A stretch of DNA of 23,944 bases from Streptosporangiaceae bacterium (GTDB taxonomy: Bacteria; Actinomycetota; Actinomycetes; Streptosporangiales; Streptosporangiaceae). Below are positions 7,458 through 13,797 of the stretch, piece by piece. Location: NCBI GenBank assembly GCA_025934635.1, contig JAICWX010000115.1:1-23944 (forward strand), read 5' to 3'. Numbering within the stretch: the first letter of the stretch is position 1; every line of letters begins with the position of its first letter. The notes beneath the pieces are model-generated. The model searched no databases, was not told the origin of the DNA, and saw nothing but the letters and a program-made list of their open reading frames with translations. The position numbers and the translations under genes are program-made.

Positions 7458-8663
7458 GTGACGCAGACGATCGCGATTACCGGCGGCCATGTCGTGCCGA
7501 TCGAGGGGGACCCGGTAGACGGCGGGACCGTCCTGTTGCGGGACGGGAAGATAGCGGCGGTCGAGGGTCCCGGCTTCGCCGTGCCGGGCGACGCCGAGGT
7601 CGTGGACGCGACGGGGAAGTGGGTGCTGCCCGGCTTCATCGACGCGCACGCCCACGCCGGCGTCTCCGAGGAGGGCCAGGGCTGGGCGGGCCAGGACACC
7701 AACGAGCGGACCAACCCGGTTACCGCCCAGGTCCGCGCGCTCGACGGTATCAACCCGGCCGACCTGGGCCTGCAGGACGCGATCAGCGGCGGCGTGCTCG
7801 CGGTCAACGTTAACCCGGGCTCGGCCAACCCGATCGGCGGCCAGACCGTCGCGATCAAGTGCTGGGGCCGCACCGTGGACGAGATGGTGCTCCGCGAGCC
7901 GGCCGGCCTGAAGTCCGCGCTGGGCGAGAACCCCAAGCGCGTCTACGGCGAGCGGCACGAGACCCCGTCCACCCGGCTCGGCACCGCCGCGGTGATCCGC
8001 GGCGCCTTCGTCGCGGCGCAGAACTACCTGGCCAAGCTGGACGCGCCCGGCTCGGAACCGGTGGACCGGGACCTCAAGCTCGAGGCGCTGGCCCGGGTGC
8101 TGCGCCGGGAGATCCCGTGGCGGCAGCACTGCCACCGGGCCGACGACATCGCGACCGCGATGCGGATGGCCAGGGAGTTCGGCTACGACCTGGTGATCGA
8201 TCATGGCACCGAGGCGTACCTGCTGGCCGACCAGATCGCCGCCGCGTCCATTCCGGTGATCATCGGCCCGCTGTTCACCAGCCGGTCCAAGGTCGAGCTG
8301 CGCAACCGGTCGCTGGCCAACCCGGGCCGGCTGGCCCGGGCCGGGGTGATGATCGCGATCACCACCGACCACCCGGTGGTGCCGATCCACTTCCTTATCC
8401 ACCAGGCCACACTGGCGGTCAAGGAGGGCCTGGACCCGGTGACGGCGCTGCGCGCGGTGACGATCAACCCGGCCCGGATCATCGGGGTTGACGATCGTCT
8501 CGGCTCGCTGGCCGCGGGTAAGGACGCGAACCTGGTGATCTGGTCGGGCGACCCGCTGGACGTGATGAGCCGGGCCGAGCACGCCTACCTGGACGGGCGC
8601 GAGATCTACCGGTACGACTACGACCTGCACGACGGCGTGTTCGCCAGCCCCTGGGCGAGCTGA
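7458..8663 (+). CDS. Amidohydrolase family protein (imidazolonepropionase-like)
   Basis: This 401-aa metal-dependent amidohydrolase begins with the small beta-sandwich (TIAITGGHVVPIEG), followed by the TIM barrel with metal ligands His64 and His66 (IDAHAHAG), a QHCH pair (224/226), His249 (VIDHGTE) and Asp304 (TTDHPVVP). The C-terminus has the usual N-P-A-R and G-x-D-A-N-L-V motifs (INPARIIG, GKDANLVIW). Such enzymes open cyclic amides or deaminate rings in the cytosol. AAGGAG at 7448-7453, 4 nt before the GTG at 7458, supports this start over the in-frame GTG at 7443. The 46-bp gap from the hydrolase suggests the same operon. The substrate is not determinable. Confidence 0.92.
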   Translation: MTQTIAITGGHVVPIEGDPVDGGTVLLRDGKIAAVEGPGFAVPGDAEVVDATGKWVLPGFIDAHAHAGVSEEGQGWAGQDTNERTNPVTAQVRALDGINPADLGLQDAISGGVLAVNVNPGSANPIGGQTVAIKCWGRTVDEMVLREPAGLKSALGENPKRVYGERHETPSTRLGTAAVIRGAFVAAQNYLAKLDAPGSEPVDRDLKLEALARVLRREIPWRQHCHRADDIATAMRMAREFGYDLVIDHGTEAYLLADQIAAASIPVIIGPLFTSRSKVELRNRSLANPGRLARAGVMIAITTDHPVVPIHFLIHQATLAVKEGLDPVTALRAVTINPARIIGVDDRLGSLAAGKDANLVIWSGDPLDVMSRAEHAYLDGREIYRYDYDLHDGVFASPWAS

Positions 8664-8692
8664 ACCTACGCCGGGGCGGTTCGGCCAGGGCG

Positions 8693-8714
8693 GCGGCCCC
8701 GGCCGGGGTGCCGC
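8693..8714. terminator. GC-rich hairpin downstream of the amidohydrolase, candidate terminator
   Basis: GCGGC (8693-8697) pairs with GCCGC (8710-8714) around a CCC-GGCC-GGG inner palindrome, starting 30 bp after the amidohydrolase stop. It has no U-tract. Position and stem strength fit termination of the three-gene operon. The rest of 8664-8882 is GC-rich and holds nothing else I can support. Confidence 0.4.
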
Positions 8715-8882
8715 GGCGGGCGGGTGGCCGGGGCGGGTGGCCGGGCATCGCACTTCGCACCGGATACTCGCTGGTATCTTGGGCGTTATCGCGATGAGGC
8801 TCGCGTAATGCCCGATGTCGGGCTGATGGCCTCTACCCCTTTCCGGCGTCGTGAGCGGCGTGCACGCGGTGGAGGACCGTCG

Positions 8883-9323
8883 ATGAGCCTCAGTACATGG
8901 GAACAGCAAGCCCTGGACTCGATCAGGGACGGGCTGGCCGGTTCCGATCCGGAACTTACCGCCCTGCTGACCACGTTCAGCCAGCTGGCGGCCGGCGAGG
9001 CGATGCCGGCCCGGGTGACGCTGCGGACGCGGTCACGGCGGGCCGTGCAGGGCGCCCGCCGTCGGCGGGGCCGGAGCGGCCGGGCGTACCAGCGCGTGTG
9101 CCTGCGGTACGCCCTGTTGGTGTGGTTCCTGATGACGGCCACGATCATCGGCGCCGCGGTGGCGCTGAGCCGGGGCGACGTCCATTCGGCCTGCCCCCGG
9201 TCCTGGTGGGCCGCCGCGTGCGCCAGCCAGGTGCCGTCATCGAGCGCCCCATTTGCCGCGCAGGCGGTCCCGGCCGGCGGGCTAGCTGGCGTGGGTGGTG
9301 GGCTAGCTGGGGTGGCCGGTTAG
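8883..9323 (+). CDS. DUF3040 family membrane protein
   Basis: This 146-aa protein opens with MSLSTWEQQALDSIRDGLAG, the hallmark N-terminus of actinobacterial DUF3040 proteins (L-S-x-x-E-Q-x-x-L followed by a short acidic helix and D-P). A very basic stretch (48-67), one transmembrane segment (about 74-96) and a short outer tail ending in two GGLAGV repeats follow. DUF3040 proteins are small membrane proteins of unknown function that usually have two membrane segments; here only one is clear. GGAGG at 8871-8875, 7 nt before the ATG, fixes the start, and the longer open frame upstream is not needed. The 3' end overlaps the convergent PfpI gene by 21 bp. Confidence 0.8.
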   Translation: MSLSTWEQQALDSIRDGLAGSDPELTALLTTFSQLAAGEAMPARVTLRTRSRRAVQGARRRRGRSGRAYQRVCLRYALLVWFLMTATIIGAAVALSRGDVHSACPRSWWAAACASQVPSSSAPFAAQAVPAGGLAGVGGGLAGVAG

Positions 9324-9950
9324 GTGGAAGCGGCTTTGGGCGCGCAGGCGGCGGACGACTTCGGCGGGGGCGCGGTCCGGGGAGCCGGCGTCGTAGGGGG
9401 GCTGGGGGTCGTACTCGATCATCAGCTGGATGGCCTGGGCGGTCTCGTCGCCGGCGACCCGGCCGGCCAGGGTCAGGCCCATGTCGATGCCGGCCGAGAC
9501 GCCCGCGGCGGTCACGTACTTCCCGTCGAAGACCACCCGGTCGCGGACCGGCGTCGCGCCGAGGGCGGCGAGCTCGTCCAGGGCCAGCCAGTGCGAGGTC
9601 GCGCGGCGGCCGGCCAGCAGCCCGGCCGCGGCCAGGATGAGCGAGCCGGTGCAGACCGACGTGGTCCACGTGCTCGCCTGGTCGGCGGCGCGGAGCCACT
9701 GGTGCACCGGGCCGTCTTGCATCTGGTCGCTCTGACCGGGGCCGCCGGGCACCACGACGATGTCGGGCCGCGGGACGTCGGCCAGGCCGGCCGCGGCCGC
9801 CAGGACCAGGCTGCCGACCTGGTCGCTGACGGGCCCGGGACGCTCGGCGACGAAGATCACCTCGGCGCCCGGTATCCCGCTGAGCACCTGGTAGGGGCCG
9901 ATCGCGTCGAGGACGGTGAACCGGTCGTAGAGCAGGATGGCGATCTGCAT
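9303..9950 (-). CDS. DJ-1/PfpI family protein, isonitrile-hydratase-like
   Basis: This 215-aa cytoplasmic protein has the DJ-1/PfpI (class I amidotransferase-like) fold: QIAILLYDRFTVLDAIGPY at the N-terminus, then DIVVVPGGPG, and the nucleophile elbow SVCTGSLILAAAGLLAGR with Cys100. Both the position of the Cys and the pattern resemble bacterial isonitrile hydratase (InhA), which adds water to isonitriles to give N-formamides. That activity is an inference from the family. AAGGAG sits 4 nt before the ATG at 9948-9950 and fixes the start. The gene lies 46 bp downstream of the GlxA-type regulator on the same strand, a pairing often seen for DJ-1 enzymes and their regulators. Confidence 0.87.
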   Translation of the reverse strand: MQIAILLYDRFTVLDAIGPYQVLSGIPGAEVIFVAERPGPVSDQVGSLVLAAAAGLADVPRPDIVVVPGGPGQSDQMQDGPVHQWLRAADQASTWTTSVCTGSLILAAAGLLAGRRATSHWLALDELAALGATPVRDRVVFDGKYVTAAGVSAGIDMGLTLAGRVAGDETAQAIQLMIEYDPQPPYDAGSPDRAPAEVVRRLRAQSRFHLTGHPS

Positions 9951-9996
9951 GATTCTCCTTTGCGTGATGTGAGCCGCCGATGGCGGCGGGGTGCTG

Positions 9997-11019
9997 TCAG
10001 CCGTGGATGGCGGCGGGATGGAAACGGCGGCGGTACTCCCCCGGGCTGACGCCGAGGGCGCGGACGAAGGCGCGGCGCATCGCCTCCGGCGTGCCGTACC
10101 CGCAGGACCGGGCGGTCTGCTCGACGCCGTCGGCGGTGTCTTCGAGGCGGCGCCGGGCCGCCTCCAGCCGGACCTGGTCGACATAGCGTCCCGGTGACAT
10201 GCCCACCTCGGCCGCGAAGGCCCGGGCGAACTGCCGCGGGGACAGGCTGGCCGCCCGGGCCAGCGTCTCGACCGACAGGTCCGCGGCCGGGTGCTCGGCG
10301 ATCCACCGCTGCACGTCGCACAGCGGTTCCCGGCGGGCCAGCTGGCCTGCCAGCTGGGCGCTGAACTGGGCCTGGTTGCCGGGGCGGCGCAGGAACACCA
10401 CCAGGTGCCGGGCGATGTCCAGGGCCGCCTCCCGGCCGAGGTCGTCTTCGACCAGGGCCAGCGCGAGGTCGATCCCGGCGGTGACGCCGGCCGAGGTGGC
10501 GACGTTCCCGTCCCGGACGAAGATCGGGTCCGGCTCGACGGTGACCTCGGGGTAGCGGGCGGCCAGCGCGCTGCAGTAGGCCCAGTGGGTGGTCACCCGG
10601 CGCCCGGCGAGCAGGCCGGCCTCGGCGAGCAGGAAGGCGCCCGTGCACACCGAGACCAGGCGCCGGGCCTGACGGCCGTGCACGCGCAGCCAGGCGGTCA
10701 GCTCCGGGTCGGGCCGCCGGGCTCCCTCTCCCCCGGGCACGATCAGCAGGTCCGGACTCTGCTGGCCGGTACTCAGCTGGCCGGTACTCAGCTGGCCCGG
10801 GCGGGGAACCCGCGAGTCGCGCAGGTCGCCGTCGGGGATGAGGTGCAGGCCGCTGGACGTGCGCACCGCGCAGCCGCCCAGGCTGGCGGTGCGGATGTCG
10901 TAGGCGGGGGCGCCGCCGCGGCTGGCCTGCCAGGCGTTAGCCCCGCTGAACACCTCGAGCGGGCCGGTCACGTCCAGGCTCTGCACCTGGTCGAACAGGA
11001 CCATCAGCACCGTGCGCAT
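9997..11019 (-). CDS. GlxA-family AraC-type transcriptional regulator with DJ-1/PfpI sensor domain
   Basis: This 340-aa regulator has a DJ-1/PfpI-like domain (1-205: VLMVLFDQVQSLDVTGPLEV, LLIVPGGEG, SVCTGAFLLAEAGLLAGR with Cys125) followed by an AraC-type double helix-turn-helix (about 235-332: LARAASLSPRQFARAFAAEV and later GVSPGEYRRRF). GlxA proteins bind DNA and sense an unknown ligand through the DJ-1 domain. It probably controls the PfpI-like gene just downstream, and perhaps itself. A tandem GQLST duplication lies at 75-84, in the loop before the VPGG strand. The ATG at 11017-11019 lacks a strong Shine-Dalgarno sequence. Confidence 0.92.
   Translation of the reverse strand: MRTVLMVLFDQVQSLDVTGPLEVFSGANAWQASRGGAPAYDIRTASLGGCAVRTSSGLHLIPDGDLRDSRVPRPGQLSTGQLSTGQQSPDLLIVPGGEGARRPDPELTAWLRVHGRQARRLVSVCTGAFLLAEAGLLAGRRVTTHWAYCSALAARYPEVTVEPDPIFVRDGNVATSAGVTAGIDLALALVEDDLGREAALDIARHLVVFLRRPGNQAQFSAQLAGQLARREPLCDVQRWIAEHPAADLSVETLARAASLSPRQFARAFAAEVGMSPGRYVDQVRLEAARRRLEDTADGVEQTARSCGYGTPEAMRRAFVRALGVSPGEYRRRFHPAAIHG
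10761..10790. repeat. 15-bp perfect tandem duplication inside the GlxA regulator gene
   Basis: GCTGGCCGGTACTCA occurs twice head to tail (10761-10775, 10776-10790), followed by a partial third GCTGGCC. It keeps the frame and encodes the GQLST duplication in the sensor domain. It looks like recent replication slippage. Confidence 0.9.
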
Positions 11020-11081
11020 GCCATTCAGTCTGGCCGTGGCCGGTCATGGCAGCAATGACGAATACCCCACCTTTCGTGCCA

Positions 11082-11471
11082 TCAGGCCGGATCCTGGGCC
11101 GGGCGCAGGCGGGCCGCGAGGCCGTCGACGTCGGCGACGGTGACGGTCAGGGCCGGGTGGCCGGAGCGGCGCAGCGGCGAGGGAACCCGCTCGCGGAAGT
11201 GGACGCAGACCCCCGCGGACCGGTTGGTCCCGAACGTCAGGCCCTGGTCAGCCCAGGACATCCGGGCCCCGACCGCCGTCCACCAGCGGTAGTCGCGGGT
11301 GACGTGGGCGTCGTCGATGTTCCCGAGCGCCGTCTCGAGCCGCAGGAACCCGAACGTCGCCCGGAAGGTGCTGTCGGTGACGGTGACGCCGTCCCGCCCG
11401 GGGCGCAGGCCGAACGGGAGCCAGAACGGCGCGAGGCGCAGGTCAACGGCATAGGGAAAGAAGTCGCTCAT
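11082..11471 (-). CDS. Conserved-looking hypothetical protein
   Basis: This 129-aa soluble protein is rich in aromatic residues. Notable blocks are FFPYAVDLRLAPFWLPFGLR near the N-terminus, RDYRWWTAVGARMSWADQG in the middle, and TFGTNRSAGVCVHFRE followed by HPALTVTVADVDGLAARL at the C-terminus. Codon usage is typical of the genome and there is no signal peptide or membrane segment, so it reads like a real cytoplasmic protein. It has the look of an actinobacterial conserved family, but I cannot assign a function. The start ATG at 11469-11471 gives the only sensible N-terminus. It is divergent from the MFS gene across the palindrome at 11507-11522 and lies 62 bp upstream of the GlxA gene on the same strand. 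Confidence 0.75.
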   Translation of the reverse strand: MSDFFPYAVDLRLAPFWLPFGLRPGRDGVTVTDSTFRATFGFLRLETALGNIDDAHVTRDYRWWTAVGARMSWADQGLTFGTNRSAGVCVHFRERVPSPLRRSGHPALTVTVADVDGLAARLRPAQDPA

Positions 11472-11506
11472 GTGACGACCTTAAATCAGCCGGCCAAGAC
11501 GGAATA

Positions 11507-11522
11507 GACAGATCGTTCTGTC
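11507..11522. promoter_or_regulatory. Palindromic operator, TetR-like
   Basis: GACAGA TCGT TCTGTC is a dyad with perfect 6-bp arms, located between the divergent starts of the hypothetical protein (11471) and the MFS exporter. TetR-family repressors of exporters often bind sites of the form gACnGAnCgnTCnGTc. No tetR gene is in the window, so the regulator would be elsewhere. The role is inferred from position and symmetry. Confidence 0.6.
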
Positions 11523-11559
11523 CTGTTGTTGCGAACGTTTGCCAGCGGCGACGAGCGCC

Positions 11560-12927
11560 GTGCGGCTGACGGCGAGGGAGATTGTCGTGGCACTTGCGCT
11601 ACTCGGATCGATCGTGGTCTCGTTCCTGGCCGCGTCGGCGGCGCCGACGCCGATGTACGCGCTGTACGCGGCGCACTGGGGGTTCTCGCCGCTGGCGACG
11701 ACCGTGGTGTTCGGCGTGTACGCGCTCGCGGTGCTGGCCGGCCTGCTGACCTTCGGCCGGCTGTCCGACCACACCGGACGGCGGCCGGTGCTGCTGGCCG
11801 GGCTGGCGGGCCAGGCGCTGGCCATGGTGCTGTTCCTGACGGCGAGCGGGCTCGGTACCCTGATGGCCGCCCGGGTCGTGCAGGGGCTGGCGGCCGGGCT
11901 GTCGCTGGGCGCGGCCGGAGCGGCGATGCTCGACCTCGACCGGCGGCGCGGGGCGCTGGCCAACTCGTTCGCCCCCGGAGTCGGGACCGGATCAGGCGCG
12001 CTGATCTCGGCGTTCGCCGTCCAGTACCTGCCCAGCCCGACGCACCTGATCTACCTGGTCCTGATCGGGGTGTTCGCGCTCCAGGCGGCCGGGGTGCTGG
12101 CCATGCGGGAGACCGCGCCGGCCCGGCGGGGAGCCCGACGCGCGGCGCTGCGCAGCATGATCCCCGACATCAGGCTGCCGGCGTCGGTCCGCGCCGAGGT
12201 CGCCATCGCCGCGCCGGTGCTGTTCGCGGTGTGGGCGCTGGCCGGCTTCTACGCCTCGCTGGGCCCGTCGCTCACCGCCACCCTGCTGCACTCGTCGTCG
12301 GTCGTGTACGGCGGGCTGAGCCTGTTCATCCTGGCCGGCGTGGCGGCCGCGGCGGTGCTGGCCTTCAACCGGGCCGAACCCCGCCCGGTGCTGTTCCTGA
12401 GCATCGGGGCGCTCATCGCGGGCGTCGCGGTGACGCTGGCGGCCGACTCGGCCGACTCGGCGGCGGGCTTCTTCGCCGGCACGGCCATCGCCGGGGTCGG
12501 CTTCGGCGGCGGCTTCCAGGGCGGCATCCGGCTGGTCATCCCGCTGGTCGGCGAGCGGGAGCGGGCCGGGGTGCTGTCCCTGCTCTACGTGGTCTCCTAC
12601 CTCGGCCTGGGCGTGCCCGCCGTCATCGCGGGCGTACTCGTCACCGAGGTGAACGGCCTGCTGGAGGTCGCCCGGGAGTACGGCGTCGCGGTGATCGTGC
12701 TCGCCGTGCTGGCGCTGGCCGGCCTGCTACTCACCAGGAAGACTGAAAGCCCAGTTCAGGATGCGGGTCGCGTCACCTATGTTGATGCTGGTGATGGAGC
12801 CTGGGCTGTGCAGGGTGACGCCGATGACGATGTGCCCGTGCCGGGACGCCTCGAAGAGCAGGCACTGCCCTGCGGCGCCGGTGTAGCCGGGTTTGATGCC
12901 GATCGCGCCGGGATAGCGGCCGATTAG
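11560..12927 (+). CDS. MFS transporter, probable exporter, with a read-through C-terminal tail
   Basis: This protein of about 455 aa belongs to the major facilitator superfamily. The loop after helix 2 shows GRLSDHTGRRPVLLAG, the MFS signature (G-x-L-x-D-x-x-G-R-R), and hydrophobic helices continue to AVIVLAVLALAGLLLTRK near 12745. The next ~60 residues are not membrane-like and read antisense through the 3' end of the carboxypeptidase gene. A +1 frame would meet TGA at 12744-12746, exactly where an MFS protein should end, so a single-base change near the end may have removed the natural stop. The start is uncertain: TTG 11539, GTG 11560 (gives a charged N-terminus) or GTG 11587 (best Shine-Dalgarno, GAGGGAG). 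The palindrome upstream suggests repressor control. Confidence 0.85.
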   Translation: MRLTAREIVVALALLGSIVVSFLAASAAPTPMYALYAAHWGFSPLATTVVFGVYALAVLAGLLTFGRLSDHTGRRPVLLAGLAGQALAMVLFLTASGLGTLMAARVVQGLAAGLSLGAAGAAMLDLDRRRGALANSFAPGVGTGSGALISAFAVQYLPSPTHLIYLVLIGVFALQAAGVLAMRETAPARRGARRAALRSMIPDIRLPASVRAEVAIAAPVLFAVWALAGFYASLGPSLTATLLHSSSVVYGGLSLFILAGVAAAAVLAFNRAEPRPVLFLSIGALIAGVAVTLAADSADSAAGFFAGTAIAGVGFGGGFQGGIRLVIPLVGERERAGVLSLLYVVSYLGLGVPAVIAGVLVTEVNGLLEVAREYGVAVIVLAVLALAGLLLTRKTESPVQDAGRVTYVDAGDGAWAVQGDADDDVPVPGRLEEQALPCGAGVAGFDADRAGIAAD

Positions 12928-13653
12928 CGAGTTGAGGTTCTTCCACCGGTAGGCATGATGCCCGGAGCCGTAAGCAAGCCGGTAGCTGCGCTGGCCCACG
13001 ACCGAACGGAACGTCGGGAGCAGCATGGCGGCGCGGCCCAGGGTGAGCAGGTTCGCGGCGGTGGAGTAGTTGGAGTACGAGGTCGGGTAGGGCAGCCCGT
13101 CGAAGTTGCTGAAGTGCGTCCTGGTCATCCCCAGCAGCCGTGCCATCGCGTTCATCCGGGCGACGAACGCGGTCAGGCCGGGGCCGTAGGCCTTGGCCAG
13201 GGTGTAGGCGGCGTCCGCGCCGGACGGGAGCAGCAGCGCGTACAGGAGCTGGCGGGCGGTGAGCCGGTCCCCCGGCCGCAGGCCGGCGTTGCTGGCGTCG
13301 TGCGCGCGCACGTACCCGGTCACCGCGGCCGGGACGGTGATCGGGCGGTCCAGGTGGCCCGCCTTGATCACCAGGTAGGCGGTCATCACCTTGGTGATGC
13401 TGGCCATCGGCCGCTCGGCGTTCGGGTCGCGGCTCCACAGCAGCTTGCCGGTCACCACGTCCTGGACCGCGGCGGACCGCGCGCCGACCCCGGACGGTCC
13501 CGCGGCGCTGCTGGCAAATGCCGCTGGCACGGCGCTCGCGGGAGCGGCGGTGCTAGCCGATGCCGCTGGCGCGGCGGTCAGCGCGCCCGCGGCCAGGGCC
13601 GCCCCGGCCGCCAGGCCGGTCGCGCGCACGGCCAGCCCGCCCCTCGTTCCCAT
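12727..13653 (-). CDS. D-alanyl-D-alanine carboxypeptidase (penicillin-binding protein, peptidase S11)
   Basis: This 308-aa exported peptidase trims the terminal D-Ala from peptidoglycan stem peptides. The signal sequence covers residues 1-34 (Arg-containing, then Ala/Gly-rich, ending APAASAS). Motif 1 is SITK (Ser85 nucleophile, Lys88). Motif 2 is SGA (144-146), where SGN is standard. Motif 3 is KPG (254-256), where KTG is standard. The surrounding contexts (YALLLPSGADAAYTLA, GAIGIKPGYTGAAGQCLL) are clearly those of S11 enzymes. No C-terminal amphipathic anchor or membrane tail is present. The start ATG at 13651-13653 follows GGGGTGGC; a much longer open frame upstream is only antisense to the esterase. 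The 3' end overlaps the MFS frame by 201 bp. Confidence 0.9.
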   Translation of the reverse strand: MGTRGGLAVRATGLAAGAALAAGALTAAPAASASTAAPASAVPAAFASSAAGPSGVGARSAAVQDVVTGKLLWSRDPNAERPMASITKVMTAYLVIKAGHLDRPITVPAAVTGYVRAHDASNAGLRPGDRLTARQLLYALLLPSGADAAYTLAKAYGPGLTAFVARMNAMARLLGMTRTHFSNFDGLPYPTSYSNYSTAANLLTLGRAAMLLPTFRSVVGQRSYRLAYGSGHHAYRWKNLNSLIGRYPGAIGIKPGYTGAAGQCLLFEASRHGHIVIGVTLHSPGSITSINIGDATRILNWAFSLPGE

Positions 13654-13720
13654 GCCACCCCGCTCTGATAGCCCGCCGACGACAGGGGCAAGACTGCCAG
13701 TTACGGCCCGTCGTCGCAAA

Positions 13721-13758
13721 CGCCCCTGGTCCGGCGCCCCTGGTCCGGCGCCCCTGGG
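13721..13758. repeat. 14-bp tandem repeat, about 2.7 copies, in a divergent promoter region
   Basis: CGCCCCTGGTCCGG is repeated exactly (13721-13734, 13735-13748) with a third partial copy CGCCCCTGGG. The repeat lies between the divergent carboxypeptidase (starting at 13653) and esterase (starting at 13798) genes. It could be a slippage tract or a set of regulator sites. Confidence 0.85.
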
Positions 13759-13797
13759 TCTGGTGCGGACCCTGGGTCGGTAGATAGTTTGAGACGC

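Noticed and set aside
7329..8909. 526-aa minus-strand frame
   Set aside because: It is antisense to the amidohydrolase, whose metal ligands are all present; the shadow has no recognisable domain.
11526..12746. 406-aa Arg/Gly-rich frame overlapping the MFS gene
   Set aside because: It is a +1 shadow of the transporter. It is useful only because its TGA at 12744-12746 hints at the lost MFS stop.
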